Source: Myxococcales bacterium (GTDB taxonomy: Bacteria > Myxococcota_A > Polyangia > Haliangiales > Haliangiaceae). Taken from it: DNA of 64,000 bases. This document shows positions 10,360 to 18,709 of this stretch, one piece after another; the stretch's first letter is position 1, and each line of letters starts with the position of its first letter. The stretch lies in contig JAEUJY010000131.1 of the NCBI GenBank assembly GCA_016794525.1, forward strand, positions 40,071 to 104,070, read 5' to 3'. The notes under the pieces are model-generated. The model saw only the letters and a list, made by a program, of their open reading frames with translations. It was not told the origin of the DNA and ran no database searches. The translations under genes and the position numbers were made by a program.

Positions 10360-10440
10360 GTTCCAGGGAGGCCGGTCGCCCGGCCTCCCCTCGTCGGGGT
10401 CATGCCCCCGACGAGCCTCCCCTCCGGGACGCAAGACCTC
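10358..10440 (+). repeat. Double-hairpin intergenic repeat, copy inside the duplicated tmk start
   Basis: The element starts GAGTTCCAGGG and contains two near-perfect hairpins. One has stem GGGAGGCCGG (10366-10375) pairing with 10380-10389. The other has stem CTCGTCGGGG (10390-10399) pairing with 10406-10415 around a TCATG-type loop. It matches the repeats at 57351-57456 and 63793-63870 read on the opposite strand, including the GGGGTCATGCCCC core of the second hairpin. It could fold in RNA and hinder readthrough from the transporter gene. Confidence 0.75.
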
Positions 10441-10460
10441 TCCACGAGCTGGACACCACC

Positions 10461-12179
10461 ATGACTGATCGCCGCGCCACGCTGATCGTGTTCGAGGGCA
10501 TCGACGGCAGCGGCAAGACCACGCTGTCCAACGCGGTGGCCGCCGCGCTGCGCGCGCAGGGCCTCGCGGTGGCCCACGTCCGCGAGGGCGGCAACTTCGC
10601 GTCGGCGGTGACCCAGGGCATCCGCGAGTTCGGGCGCGACGCCAAGAACGTCGCGCTGTCGCCGCATGCCGAGCTGTTCGTGTACCTGGCGCGCGAGATC
10701 CAGCTGCTCGACGAGGCCACCGCGCCGGCGCTGGCCGCCAACGACGTCGTGATCGCCGATCGCTTCTTCTACACCGCCGAGCTGCTGGCCACCGCCGGCC
10801 GCGGCCTGACGCCGGCCGAGGTCGAGCCCGTGGTCGCGGCGGCCAAGCGCGGCGTCGAGCCCGACCTGGTGGTGCTGGTCGACGTCGATCCCCACGTCGC
10901 CCGCGCGCGGCGCAAGGTGTCGAAGGTCGGCAAGTACGATCCGCGGCCGCCGTCGCGCAAGGGCCTGGCCGGCGTCGGCCTGCAGTTCCGGCTGCGCGAC
11001 GGCTACCTCGCGCGCGCCGCGCGCGAGCCCGAGCGGTGGATCGTCGTCGACAACACCGAGGCCGAGCTGCAGACGGTGATCGACGGCCTGATCGCCGCGG
11101 TCGGCGCCCGCCGCGCGCGTGACGCCGCCGCCGCCCGCGCCTGCCTGCCCGCGCCGATCCGCCGCCGCCCGGCCACGACGCTGACCGACGCCGCCGCCGC
11201 GCTCGGCGCCTGGCTCGACGCCCGCGCCACCCGCGAGCCGGCGCTGGCCGCGTACCTGGTCGGCGGGCTGACCGGCCCCGACTGGGATCCGCGGCGCCGC
11301 GCGCTGGCCGCGGTGGCGCCGCTGGTGATCGCCAGCGACCTGCGCAACCTGCAGGACGAGACGTCGTGGGCGTTGCGCGCCGAGCTGGCCGCCCACGCGC
11401 CGGGCCCGATCGCGCGCTCGTACCTGTCGGCGACCAACCCGCTGGCGCTGACGCCGGTCGATCCGGCGCGGGTGCCGCTGGCGCAGGCCCGCGTGCTCGA
11501 GCTCCTGCCGCAGGCGCGGCGCGAGGTCGCCGGCGGGCTGTGGGGCCGCGACGACGCCTTCGCCTGGACCGTGCGCGCCGAGCTCACCGGCGACGATCTG
11601 GTGCGGTCGGTCGGCGGCGTGCCCGGCGAGCGCGCGTGGGCGATCCGCGCGGCGTGGCTGGCGGCGGCCGGCGGCGACGCGGCGTTCGCGGCGTACCCGA
11701 CCGCCCACCTCGCGTGCGGCGCGGTCGGCGCGCTGGCCGACGAGCAGGCCTGGGCCTGGCGCGCCGCGGCCCGGGACGCCGCGCCGGTGTCGGCGCTGGC
11801 GTCGCTGTGGGGCGTCCACGACGAGCGCGCCTGGAAGTGGCGGCGCAAGTGGCTGGCCCGCGCGACCAAGCCCGTGCTGGCGTCGATCGTCGGCGTCGAC
11901 GAGCCGCGCGCGTGGGCGCTGCGCGAGGCCACGCTGGCCCGTTGCCCCGAGGCCCTCGACTCGATGCGCGGCCTCGACAGCGAGGCGGCGTGGGCGCTGC
12001 GCCAGGCCGGCCTCGACGCCTGGCCGATCGCCGCGGTCAAGTCGCTGGGGCCGCTCCTGCCCGGCGAGCGCGGCCGCGCGCTGCTGTCCTCACAGATCGT
12101 CCGGTTTCCGGACAGCCTGGCGCTGTGGCGACTCGCCGCACAGGCCCTGGCCCGCGGCAGCGCCGACGCCGACGACTGA
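10461..12179 (+). CDS. tmk: Thymidylate kinase with C-terminal AW..R helical repeats
   Basis: The first 215 or so residues form a dTMP kinase: P-loop GIDGSGKTT (13-21), the substrate-site DR pair in IADRFFYT (Asp100-Arg101), and an arginine-rich lid near 150-167. It phosphorylates dTMP to dTDP for DNA synthesis. Kinases of this family are normally about 210 residues. Here another 350 residues follow, built of degenerate helical repeats centred on [DE]xxAWxxR, with Trp at 303, 369, 393, 431, 458, 485 and 511. The last four are spaced 27, 27 and 26 residues, reminiscent of HEAT-type solenoids. No Shine-Dalgarno precedes the ATG at 10461, and the original start was probably at 10292 (see the duplicated fragment). 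The role of the repeats is unknown. Confidence 0.85.
   Translation: MTDRRATLIVFEGIDGSGKTTLSNAVAAALRAQGLAVAHVREGGNFASAVTQGIREFGRDAKNVALSPHAELFVYLAREIQLLDEATAPALAANDVVIADRFFYTAELLATAGRGLTPAEVEPVVAAAKRGVEPDLVVLVDVDPHVARARRKVSKVGKYDPRPPSRKGLAGVGLQFRLRDGYLARAAREPERWIVVDNTEAELQTVIDGLIAAVGARRARDAAAARACLPAPIRRRPATTLTDAAAALGAWLDARATREPALAAYLVGGLTGPDWDPRRRALAAVAPLVIASDLRNLQDETSWALRAELAAHAPGPIARSYLSATNPLALTPVDPARVPLAQARVLELLPQARREVAGGLWGRDDAFAWTVRAELTGDDLVRSVGGVPGERAWAIRAAWLAAAGGDAAFAAYPTAHLACGAVGALADEQAWAWRAAARDAAPVSALASLWGVHDERAWKWRRKWLARATKPVLASIVGVDEPRAWALREATLARCPEALDSMRGLDSEAAWALRQAGLDAWPIAAVKSLGPLLPGERGRALLSSQIVRFPDSLALWRLAAQALARGSADADD
10470..10504 (+). repeat. 35-bp direct repeat, copy 2 (within tmk)
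   Basis: Identical to 10325-10359. This copy continues into the functional P-loop sequence, whereas copy 1 continues into the inserted hairpin element. Confidence 0.85.
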
Positions 12180-12293
12180 TCGCGCGGCTTGCGCCGCCGG
12201 GCGCACGGCTTGCGCGAACCGCCGGCCGCGCCGGCCTCGGCGCGGGCTGCGCGCGTGCACGGTTGATGCAAGCGTGGTGGGCAGGAGCCCATC

Positions 12294-12659
12294 ATGCCCA
12301 CCATCCGCGTGTTCGATCCTGCGATGTGCTGCTCGTCTGGTGTGTGCGGTCCGAGCATCGACCCCGAGCTGGCCCGGTTCGCGGCCGACGTCGCGTGGCT
12401 GCAGCAGCAGGGCGTCGCGGTCGAGCGCTTCAACCTGGCGCAGCAGCCCGGCGCGTTCGCGGCGACGCCGCCGGTGCAGGCGGCCCTGGCCCGCGGCACC
12501 GACGTGCTGCCGCTGATCCTGGTCGACGACCGGATCGCGGTCGAGGGCGCCTACCCGTCGCGGGAGACGCTGGCCGCGCTCGCGGGCGTCGTCGTGCACA
12601 AGCCGCACGCCACGCCGAAGGCCGGCGGCTGCTGCGGCGCCAAGACCGGCTGCTGCTGA
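12294..12659 (+). CDS. arsD: Arsenite metallochaperone ArsD
   Basis: This 121-residue protein has the thioredoxin-like ArsD fold, starting IRVFDPAMCCSSGVCG. The three As(III)-binding cysteines are Cys12, Cys13 and Cys18. Two vicinal pairs (GGCCG and GCC) close the C-terminus, as in many ArsD proteins. ArsD passes arsenite to the ArsA ATPase and raises its affinity. It is the first gene of a tight arsD-arsA-acr3 operon; arsA begins 11 bases after the stop. No arsR or arsC lies in the window, and nothing convincing as an ArsR operator was found in the 114 bases upstream. Confidence 0.93.
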   Translation: MPTIRVFDPAMCCSSGVCGPSIDPELARFAADVAWLQQQGVAVERFNLAQQPGAFAATPPVQAALARGTDVLPLILVDDRIAVEGAYPSRETLAALAGVVVHKPHATPKAGGCCGAKTGCC

Positions 12660-12670
12660 CCGGAGGCGCC

Positions 12671-14452
12671 ATGGCCACGCTCATCACCGCCCCGACCCGC
12701 GTCCTGTTCTTCACCGGCAAGGGCGGCGTCGGCAAGACCTCGGCGGCGTGCGCGACCGCGATCGGGCTGGCCGACGCCGGCTCGCGGGTCCTCCTGGTCA
12801 GCACCGATCCGGCGTCCAACCTCGACGAGGTGCTCGGCGTGCCGCTGACGTCGGCCCCGACGCCCATCCCCGCGGTGCCCGGCCTGGCCGCGCTCAACAT
12901 CGATCCGGAGCGCGCCGCCCACGCCTACCGCGAGCGGGTGGTCGGCCCCTACCGCGCCGCGCTGCCGGCGGCCGCGATCGCCAGCATGGAGGAGCAGCTG
13001 TCGGGCGCGTGCACCGTCGAGATCGCCGCGTTCGACGAGTTCTCGAAGCTGCTCGGCGACCCGACGGTCACGGCCGGCTTCGACCACGTCGTCTTCGACA
13101 CCGCGCCCACCGGCCACACGCTGCGCCTGCTCGAGCTGCCCGCGGCGTGGACCAGCTTCATCGACGCCAACGTCGGCGGCACGTCGTGCCTGGGGCCGCT
13201 GGCCGGCCTCGCCGCCCAGCAGGCGCTGTACGCGGCGTCGAACGCGGCGCTGCGCGACGCCGCCCAGACCACGCTGGTGCTGGTCGCGCGGCCCGATCGC
13301 GCGTCGCTGACCGAGGCCGAGCGCACGCGGGCCGAGCTCGCGCTGCTCGGCGTCGCCAACGTGCGCCTGATCGTCAACGGCGTCTTCCGCGCGCGCGACG
13401 TCGACGACCCGATCGCGGTGGCGATGGCGGCGCGCGGCCGCGCCGCGCTCGACGTCCTCCCGCCCGGGCTGCGCGACCTGCCGCGGATCGACGTGCCCCT
13501 GCTCCCGTTCGGCCTCGTCGGGATCGCGGCGCTGCGCGCGATGGGCGCACCGAGCGACACCCGCGACGTCGCGCCCGCGCCGCCGGCGACCGCGGATCAC
13601 TTCGACGGCGTGCCGCTCGACGCGCTGATCGACGAGCTCGCGCGGCGCGGCGCCGGCGTCATCATGACCATGGGCAAGGGCGGCGTCGGCAAGACCACGG
13701 TCGCGGCGCGCATCGCCAGCGCGCTGGCCCGGCGCGGCCTCGCCGTCACGCTCACCACCACCGACCCGGCGGCCCACGTCGCCGAGGCGGCGCGGGAGCT
13801 GGCCGGCGGCCGCGCCTCGACGCTGGTGGTCACCCGCATCGATCCCGCCGTCGAGACCCGCCGCTACACGGCCGAGGTGCTGGCGACCGCGGGCGCCGCC
13901 CTCGACGCGCCGGGCCAGGCGCTGCTCGAAGAAGATCTGCGCAGCCCGTGCACCGAGGAGATCGCGGTGTTCCGCGCCTTCGCCGAGACCGTCGCCCAGG
14001 GGGCCGACCGCTTCGTGGTCATCGACACCGCGCCGACCGGGCACACGCTGCTCCTCCTGGACGCCGCCGAGGCGTACCACCGCGAGGTGCTGCGCAAGCC
14101 GAGCGGCAGCCCCGTGGCGGTGCAGCAGCTCCTGCCGCGGCTACGCGATCCGGCGTTCACCCACGTCCTGCTGGTGACGCTGCCCGAGGCCACGCCGATC
14201 CACGAGGCCATGCAGCTCGAGCGCGACCTGGCGCGGGCCGGCATCCGGCCGTTCGCCTGGGTCGTCAACCAGAGCCTCACCCCGCTGGCGGTGACCGATC
14301 CGGTGCTGCGCGCGCGCCAGGCCCACGAGGCCACCCACCTGCGCGAGCTGGTCGGCCACGCCGCGCGGGTCGTCCTCGAGCCGTGGACCGCCGGCCCCGC
14401 GATCGCGGGCGCGACGCCGGCCCCGCCGGAGCCCGCCCATGTCGCCCGCTGA
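12671..14452 (+). CDS. arsA: Arsenite-transporting ATPase ArsA (two-domain)
   Basis: The 593-residue protein is a tandem duplication of a deviant Walker A ATPase. The P-loops are GKGGVGKTS (16-24) and GKGGVGKTT (about 335-343). Each half has the switch motif DTAPTGHTL. The metal-site cysteines are visible in [20 protein letters not shown] and [10 protein letters not shown]. ArsA energises arsenite or antimonite extrusion with the membrane partner encoded next, and receives metal from ArsD. A good Shine-Dalgarno (CGGAGG) lies just before the ATG at 12671. The 3' end overlaps acr3 by 14 bases, so the three genes are co-translated. Confidence 0.94.
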   Translation: MATLITAPTRVLFFTGKGGVGKTSAACATAIGLADAGSRVLLVSTDPASNLDEVLGVPLTSAPTPIPAVPGLAALNIDPERAAHAYRERVVGPYRAALPAAAIASMEEQLSGACTVEIAAFDEFSKLLGDPTVTAGFDHVVFDTAPTGHTLRLLELPAAWTSFIDANVGGTSCLGPLAGLAAQQALYAASNAALRDAAQTTLVLVARPDRASLTEAERTRAELALLGVANVRLIVNGVFRARDVDDPIAVAMAARGRAALDVLPPGLRDLPRIDVPLLPFGLVGIAALRAMGAPSDTRDVAPAPPATADHFDGVPLDALIDELARRGAGVIMTMGKGGVGKTTVAARIASALARRGLAVTLTTTDPAAHVAEAARELAGGRASTLVVTRIDPAVETRRYTAEVLATAGAALDAPGQALLEEDLRSPCTEEIAVFRAFAETVAQGADRFVVIDTAPTGHTLLLLDAAEAYHREVLRKPSGSPVAVQQLLPRLRDPAFTHVLLVTLPEATPIHEAMQLERDLARAGIRPFAWVVNQSLTPLAVTDPVLRARQAHEATHLRELVGHAARVVLEPWTAGPAIAGATPAPPEPAHVAR

Positions 14453-15497
14453 CGGCCTGGCCCGCAAGCTGTCGTTCCTCGACCGCTACCTGACGCTGTG
14501 GATCTTCCTGGCGATGGGCGTCGGCGTCGGGCTCGGCTACCTGGCGCCCGGCGTCCCGGCGGCGATCGAGCGCGCGAGCGTCGGCACCACGTCGATCCCG
14601 ATCGCGGTCGGGCTGATCTTGATGATGTACCCGCCCCTGGCCAAGGTCCGCTACGAGGAGCTGGGCCGGGTGTTCCGCAACAAGCGGCTGATGGCGCTGT
14701 CGCTCGTCCAGAACTGGGTCATCGGCCCGGCGCTGATGTTCGGCCTCGCCGTCGTGTTCCTGCACGACAAGCCCGACTACATGATCGGGCTCGTCATCAT
14801 CGGCCTGGCGCGCTGCATCGCGATGGTGCTGGTGTGGAACGATCTGGCCAAGGGCGATCCCGAGTTCTGCGCCGGGCTGGTCGCGCTCAACTCGATCTTC
14901 CAGGTGCTGTTCTTCTCGGTCTACGCGTGGCTGTTCGCCACGGTGATCCCGGGCTGGCTCGGCCTGCGCGGCGCGGCGGTCGACATCACGATCCTCGAGA
15001 TCGCCCGCAGCGTCGCCATCTACCTCGGCGTCCCGTTCGCCGCCGGCTTCCTGACCCGCCGCGTGCTGATCCGCGCCCGCGGCGCCGCGTGGTACCAGGC
15101 TCGCTTCCTGCCGCGGATCGGCCCGGTCACGCTGGTCGCGCTGCTGTTCACGATCGTCGTGATGTTCTCGCTCAAGGGCGAGGCCATCGTCGAGCTACCG
15201 CTCGACGTGGTGCGCATCGCGATCCCGCTTCTCCTCTACTTCGGGCTGATGTTCGCGGTGTCGTTCTGGCTCGGCCGCCGGGTCGGCGCCAGCTACGCCC
15301 AGACCGCGACCCTGTCGTTCACCGCCGCGTCCAACAACTTCGAGCTGGCGATCGCCGTCGCGGTCGCCACCTTCACGATCCACAGCGGCGCCGCGTTCGC
15401 CGCGGTGATCGGCCCGCTGGTCGAGGTGCCGGCGCTGATCGGCCTGGTCCACGTCGCGCTGTGGGCCCGCCGGTTCTTCCCCGCCGCGGCACCCTGA
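14439..15497 (+). CDS. acr3: Arsenite efflux permease, ACR3 family
   Basis: The 352-residue membrane protein has about ten hydrophobic segments. It carries the ACR3 signatures, notably the conserved cysteine in [12 protein letters not shown] and the conserved Glu in [11 protein letters not shown], which are the residues needed for As(III) transport in the family. It is distinct from the larger E. coli ArsB family, although many annotations call it arsB. It overlaps the end of arsA by 14 bases. Pairing of ACR3 with ArsA/ArsD is known in other bacteria and gives an ATP-driven pump in place of a purely proton-driven carrier. Confidence 0.92.
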   Translation: MSPADGLARKLSFLDRYLTLWIFLAMGVGVGLGYLAPGVPAAIERASVGTTSIPIAVGLILMMYPPLAKVRYEELGRVFRNKRLMALSLVQNWVIGPALMFGLAVVFLHDKPDYMIGLVIIGLARCIAMVLVWNDLAKGDPEFCAGLVALNSIFQVLFFSVYAWLFATVIPGWLGLRGAAVDITILEIARSVAIYLGVPFAAGFLTRRVLIRARGAAWYQARFLPRIGPVTLVALLFTIVVMFSLKGEAIVELPLDVVRIAIPLLLYFGLMFAVSFWLGRRVGASYAQTATLSFTAASNNFELAIAVAVATFTIHSGAAFAAVIGPLVEVPALIGLVHVALWARRFFPAAAP

Positions 15498-15559
15498 CCC
15501 GCGCCGACGCGCCCGGCCCCGCCCGCCCGATCGCGATGGTCGGCCGCCGGCGCCCCTGG

Positions 15560-15565
15560 TAACCT
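15560..15565 (+). promoter_or_regulatory. -10 element of the Uma2 gene
   Basis: TAACCT lies six bases before the GTG start at 15572, the spacing expected for a leaderless transcript. Confidence 0.4.
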
Positions 15566-15571
15566 GACGGC

Positions 15572-16141
15572 GTGAGTCGCGTCGCTACTCGCTCGCAGAT
15601 GACCGCCGCCGACTACCTGGCGTGGGAGCGGACGCAGGCCGAGAAGCACGAGTTCTTCCGCGGCGAGGTGTTCGCGATGGCGGGGGGGAGCATGCGCCAC
15701 AACCTGCTGTCCGGGCGCATCCTGCGCGCGCTGGGCGCGGCGCTCGAGCCGCGCGGGTGTGTCGTGCTCACCTCCGATCAGCGCGTGATCACCGCCGACG
15801 ATCACTACGTCTATCCCGACGTGACCGTGGTGTGCGGCCCGCCGGAGCTCCGCAAGCACGACGTGCTCGCCAACCCGACCGCGCTGGTCGAGGTGCTCTC
15901 GTCGACGACCGAGCTGTACGACCGCGGCTTGAAGTGGGAGGGCTACCAGCGGCTCGCCTCGCTGCAGGACTACGTCCTGGTCTCGCAGGTGGAGCCACGC
16001 ATCGAGCTGTTCCGGCGCGGCGCCGACGGGACGTGGATCTACCGCGCCGCGGGCGCCGGCGAACAGCTCACGCTGAGCACCGGGGCCGCGCTGGACGTCG
16101 ACGCGATCTTCGCCGGCGCCGCCGACCTCCCCGGCGATTGA
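15572..16141 (+). CDS. Uma2 family (DUF820) putative endonuclease
   Basis: This 189-residue protein is a Uma2/DUF820 member. It has an N-terminal MTAADYLAWER segment, a KHEFFRGEVFAMAGG core, and the PD-(D/E)xK-like fold residues in YVYPDVTVVCG and ALVEVLSSTTELYDRGLKWEGY. The family has a restriction-endonuclease-like fold and is widespread as stand-alone genes, often in many copies; biological roles are poorly known. The GTG at 15572 is preferred because the domain begins within ten residues and a -10-like TAACCT precedes it. It is convergent with pit and not obviously part of an operon. Confidence 0.85.
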   Translation: MSRVATRSQMTAADYLAWERTQAEKHEFFRGEVFAMAGGSMRHNLLSGRILRALGAALEPRGCVVLTSDQRVITADDHYVYPDVTVVCGPPELRKHDVLANPTALVEVLSSTTELYDRGLKWEGYQRLASLQDYVLVSQVEPRIELFRRGADGTWIYRAAGAGEQLTLSTGAALDVDAIFAGAADLPGD

Positions 16142-16164
16142 CCGCCCGCCGCCCCGCGCCGCCG

Positions 16165-17178
16165 CTACCAGGCGCCCAGCGCGTGGGCCAGCTTGAGGCA
16201 GCCGAAGCCGACCAGGAACGACGCCGGGATCGTGAAGACCCAGGCCCAGACGATGCGGCCGGCGAGGCTCCAGCGGATGCCGCGCAGCTTGTTGGTCGAG
16301 CCGACGCCGATGATCGCGCCGGTGATGGTGTGGGTCGTCGAGACCGGCGCCTTGTAGACGAAGGTGACGATGCCCAGCGTGATCGCGCCGGCGGTCTCGG
16401 CGGCGAACCCGCCCACCGGCTTCAGGTGGGTGAGGCCCATGCCCATCGTCTTGACGATGCGCCAGCCGCCGATCGCGGTGCCGAACGCCATCGCCGCGTA
16501 CGAGGCCATCTCGACCCAGTACGGGATCTGGTAGCCCTTGGCCGGCAGCAGCCCGCCGGCGATCATCACCGCGACGATGATGCCCATCGTCTTCTGGGCG
16601 TCGTTGCCGCCGTGGCCGATCGAGTACGCGCCGGCCGAGAACAGCTGGCCGACCCGGAACACCCGGTCGACCTTGGTCGGGCGCCAGCGGCGAAAGACCC
16701 ACGACAGGAGCAGCATGATCGCCGACCCGAGCAACAGGCCGATCAGCGGCGCGCCGAGGATGAAGATCATGACCAGCTTGATCTTCTTCCACACCAGCAC
16801 CTTGAAGCCGGCGTAGGCCACGCCCGAGCCGCCGACGCCGCCGATCAGCGCGTGCGACGACGACGACGGCAGGCCCCACCACCAGGTCAGGAGGTTCCAG
16901 GTGATCGCGCCGGTCAGGCCGCACAGCACGACCCACACGAACGCGTGGTCGTCGGGCTTGATCGTGATGATGCCGGAGATGGTCTTGGCCACGCCGGTGC
17001 CGAAGATCCACAGCGCGACGAAGTTGAAGAACGCCGCCCACAGCACCGCCAGCCGCGGGGACAGCACCCGGGTCGAGACGATCGTGGCGATCGAGTTGGC
17101 GGCGTCGTGGAACCCGTTGATGACATCGAACGCCAGCGCGGCGACGATGGTGACGACGACGACGGTGTGGACGTCCAT
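16165..17178 (-). CDS. pit: Low-affinity inorganic phosphate transporter (PiT family)
   Basis: The 337-residue membrane protein contains both PiT signature repeats: FDVINGFHDAANSIATIV near the N-terminus and SIGHGGNDAQKTMGIIVA in the second half. PiT proteins import metal-phosphate complexes with protons. It lies nine bases downstream of the DUF47 gene, the usual accessory partner. Together they are divergent from phoB across a region with Pho boxes, which suggests joint control with the high-affinity Pst system. Confidence 0.93.
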   Translation of the reverse strand: MDVHTVVVVTIVAALAFDVINGFHDAANSIATIVSTRVLSPRLAVLWAAFFNFVALWIFGTGVAKTISGIITIKPDDHAFVWVVLCGLTGAITWNLLTWWWGLPSSSSHALIGGVGGSGVAYAGFKVLVWKKIKLVMIFILGAPLIGLLLGSAIMLLLSWVFRRWRPTKVDRVFRVGQLFSAGAYSIGHGGNDAQKTMGIIVAVMIAGGLLPAKGYQIPYWVEMASYAAMAFGTAIGGWRIVKTMGMGLTHLKPVGGFAAETAGAITLGIVTFVYKAPVSTTHTITGAIIGVGSTNKLRGIRWSLAGRIVWAWVFTIPASFLVGFGCLKLAHALGAW

Positions 17179-17187
17179 GGCAGCGTC

Positions 17188-17814
17188 CTACGAGTGCTCG
17201 AGGATCACGCCCTCGATGATGTTGGCGACGTCCTCGCAGCGGTCGGCGGCGTTCTCGAGGTTCTCGTAGACCTCCTTCCACTTGATCACCATGATCGGGT
17301 CCTTCTCTTCCTTGAAGAGCTTGGCCACGGCGCGGCGGAGGATCTGATCCGACTCGTTCTCGAGCCGGTTGATGTCGATGCACTGCTTGAGGATCGACTG
17401 CGGGTCCTTGAGGTTGCGCAGGCCCTTGGTCGCCAGCTCGACCTGCTGCGCCGCCCGCACCAGCACGTCGGCCAGGTCGCGGACGTCGGTGGTCATGACC
17501 GTCAGCTCGTACAGCGCGATGCGCTCGGCGGCGGCCTCGACGAAGTCCATGACGTCGTCCATCCGGGTGATCAGCCGGTGGATGTTGTCGCGGTCGATCG
17601 GCGTGATGAACGTCTTGTGCAGGGCCTCGACGCACCGGTGGGTGATGACGTCGGTCTCGTGCTCGATGTCGGAGACCCGCTTGGCCTTGGTCTCGATGTT
17701 GGCGCCGGTGGTCACCAGCGACAGGAACTCCTTGGTGCCCTCGACCGTGAGCGCGGCGTGCTGCTCGAAGAAGTCGAAAAAGCTGGTCTCCTTGGGGAGA
17801 AAGCGACCGAACAT
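17188..17814 (-). CDS. DUF47 family PhoU-like Pit accessory protein
   Basis: The 208-residue all-helical protein carries PhoU-like metal-site motifs of the DUF47 family, such as SDIEHETDVITHR and RLITRMDDVMDFVEAAAERI, and later EVYENLENAADRCEDVAN. Members sit beside pit genes and are thought to modulate phosphate uptake. A strong Shine-Dalgarno (AGGAGG) precedes the ATG at 17814. As no phoU follows pstB, this is the nearest PhoU-type protein to the Pst operon and a candidate for that role. That last point is inference. Confidence 0.9.
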   Translation of the reverse strand: MFGRFLPKETSFFDFFEQHAALTVEGTKEFLSLVTTGANIETKAKRVSDIEHETDVITHRCVEALHKTFITPIDRDNIHRLITRMDDVMDFVEAAAERIALYELTVMTTDVRDLADVLVRAAQQVELATKGLRNLKDPQSILKQCIDINRLENESDQILRRAVAKLFKEEKDPIMVIKWKEVYENLENAADRCEDVANIIEGVILEHS

Positions 17815-17916
17815 CGTGAACCTCCTGGCGAGTTGCCCCCCAGTAACACGGGGGCCCCGAGCGGGTCACCCTCCGTCCGGGCCGTAACCGCAGCGCCTCC
17901 GAGGCGTTGCCGGTCT

Positions 17917-17932
17917 GTCACCGTCCCGTCAC
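17917..17932 (+). promoter_or_regulatory. Pho box-like direct repeat 1
   Basis: Two GTCAC elements start 11 bases apart, inside CTGTCACCGTCCCGTCACA. This matches the 11-base periodicity of PhoB half-sites. It lies between the divergent DUF47-pit and phoB units. Confidence 0.6.
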
Positions 17933-17971
17933 ATTCCCGAAGCGGCCCCGGGAGTGACAGGTTGCGGCGTT

Positions 17972-18004
17972 GTCACCGGCCCGTCACAGGCGTCATGCTA
18001 CCAA
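17972..18004 (+). promoter_or_regulatory. PhoB-type promoter of phoBR (Pho box plus -10)
   Basis: GTCAC elements at 17972 and 17983 are again 11 bases apart (TGTCACCGGCCCGTCACA). A TACCAA hexamer at 17999-18004 begins 12 bases after the box, the geometry of PhoB-activated promoters that lack a -35. The ATG of phoB follows six bases later. Autoregulation of phoBR is the natural reading. Confidence 0.6.
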
Positions 18005-18010
18005 GCGTCC

Positions 18011-18709
18011 ATGCATGGTCGCGTGCTCATCGTCGAGGACGAGGTCGATCTGGCGGCCACCCTGGAGTACAGCCTGACCCGCGAGGGCTACCAGGTGACG
18101 GTCGCCCACAGCGGCCAGGCCGCCCTGGCCGCGGCGCTGGCCGATCCCGGCCCGGACGTCGTGGTGCTCGATCTGATGCTGCCCGACATCCCCGGCACCG
18201 AGGTGTGCCGCCGGCTGCGCGAGCACGAGCGGACCCGCGAGCTGCCGATCGTCATGTGCACGGCCAAGGACACCGAGATCGACCGCGTCGTCGGCTTCGA
18301 GGTCGGCGCCGATGACTACGTGGTCAAGCCGTTCAGCGTCCGCGAGCTGGCGCTGCGGGTGCGGGCGATGCTGCGCCGGTCGCACCGCACCGAGGCCGAG
18401 AGCGAGATCCTGCGGTTCGGCCGGCTCAAGGTCGATCGCGAGGCCCACCGGGTGTGGATCGACGACGCCGAGGTCACGCTGACCGCGCTCGAGTTCCGCC
18501 TGCTGTACACGTTCCTGTCGCGCAAGGGCCGGGTCCAGAGCCGCGAGGCGCTCCTGTCGGACGTCTGGGGCATCGACGCCGAGGTCACGACCCGCACCGT
18601 CGACACCCACGTCAAGCGGCTGCGCGAGAAGCTGGGCGAGGTCGGCGATTACATCGAGACCCTGCGCGGGGTCGGCTACCGCTTCCGCGACCAGCCCGAC
18701 GCCGCATGA
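18011..18709 (+). CDS. phoB: Phosphate regulon response regulator PhoB
   Basis: The 232-residue OmpR/PhoB-type regulator has a receiver domain with acidic residues IVEDE, phosphoacceptor Asp54 in VVLDLMLP, and the conserved Lys in VVKPF. A C-terminal winged helix contains TALEFRLLYTFLSRKGRVQSREALL and ends DTHVKRLREKLG-type. Adjacency to phoR, pst and Pho boxes supports the PhoB assignment over other OmpR-type regulators. The start is ATG 18011; an earlier in-frame GTG would read through the Pho box. The TGA overlaps the phoR start as ATGA. Confidence 0.93.
   Translation: MHGRVLIVEDEVDLAATLEYSLTREGYQVTVAHSGQAALAAALADPGPDVVVLDLMLPDIPGTEVCRRLREHERTRELPIVMCTAKDTEIDRVVGFEVGADDYVVKPFSVRELALRVRAMLRRSHRTEAESEILRFGRLKVDREAHRVWIDDAEVTLTALEFRLLYTFLSRKGRVQSREALLSDVWGIDAEVTTRTVDTHVKRLREKLGEVGDYIETLRGVGYRFRDQPDAA

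Larger units (their letters stand above)
10292..10468 (+). pseudogene. Truncated duplicate of the tmk 5' end, read into an inserted repeat
   Basis: An ATG at 10292, overlapping the stop region of the transporter gene, opens a 58-codon frame. It first encodes MTTIDSTGTPDRRATLIVF and so matches the start of the thymidylate kinase downstream. After FEGI the frame enters a hairpin repeat, reads low-complexity residues and stops at 10466-10468, inside the intact tmk start. This looks like the original, translationally coupled tmk start, separated from the rest of the gene by insertion of a repeat and duplication of 35 bases. It is not expected to encode a functional protein. Confidence 0.6.

Noticed and set aside
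8455..10434. 659-codon antisense frame across the Na/Pi-type gene
   Set aside because: The residue pattern (QRR, RDRR runs) is the complement of a real coding frame; the plus-strand protein has clear membrane segments.
10292..10468. Short gene in front of tmk as a regulatory leader peptide
   Set aside because: Its first half duplicates the tmk start and the rest is repeat sequence, so a broken duplicate is the simpler reading.
17954..18010. Earlier GTG start for phoB
   Set aside because: It would translate the Pho box and promoter; the ATG at 18011 begins directly at the receiver domain.
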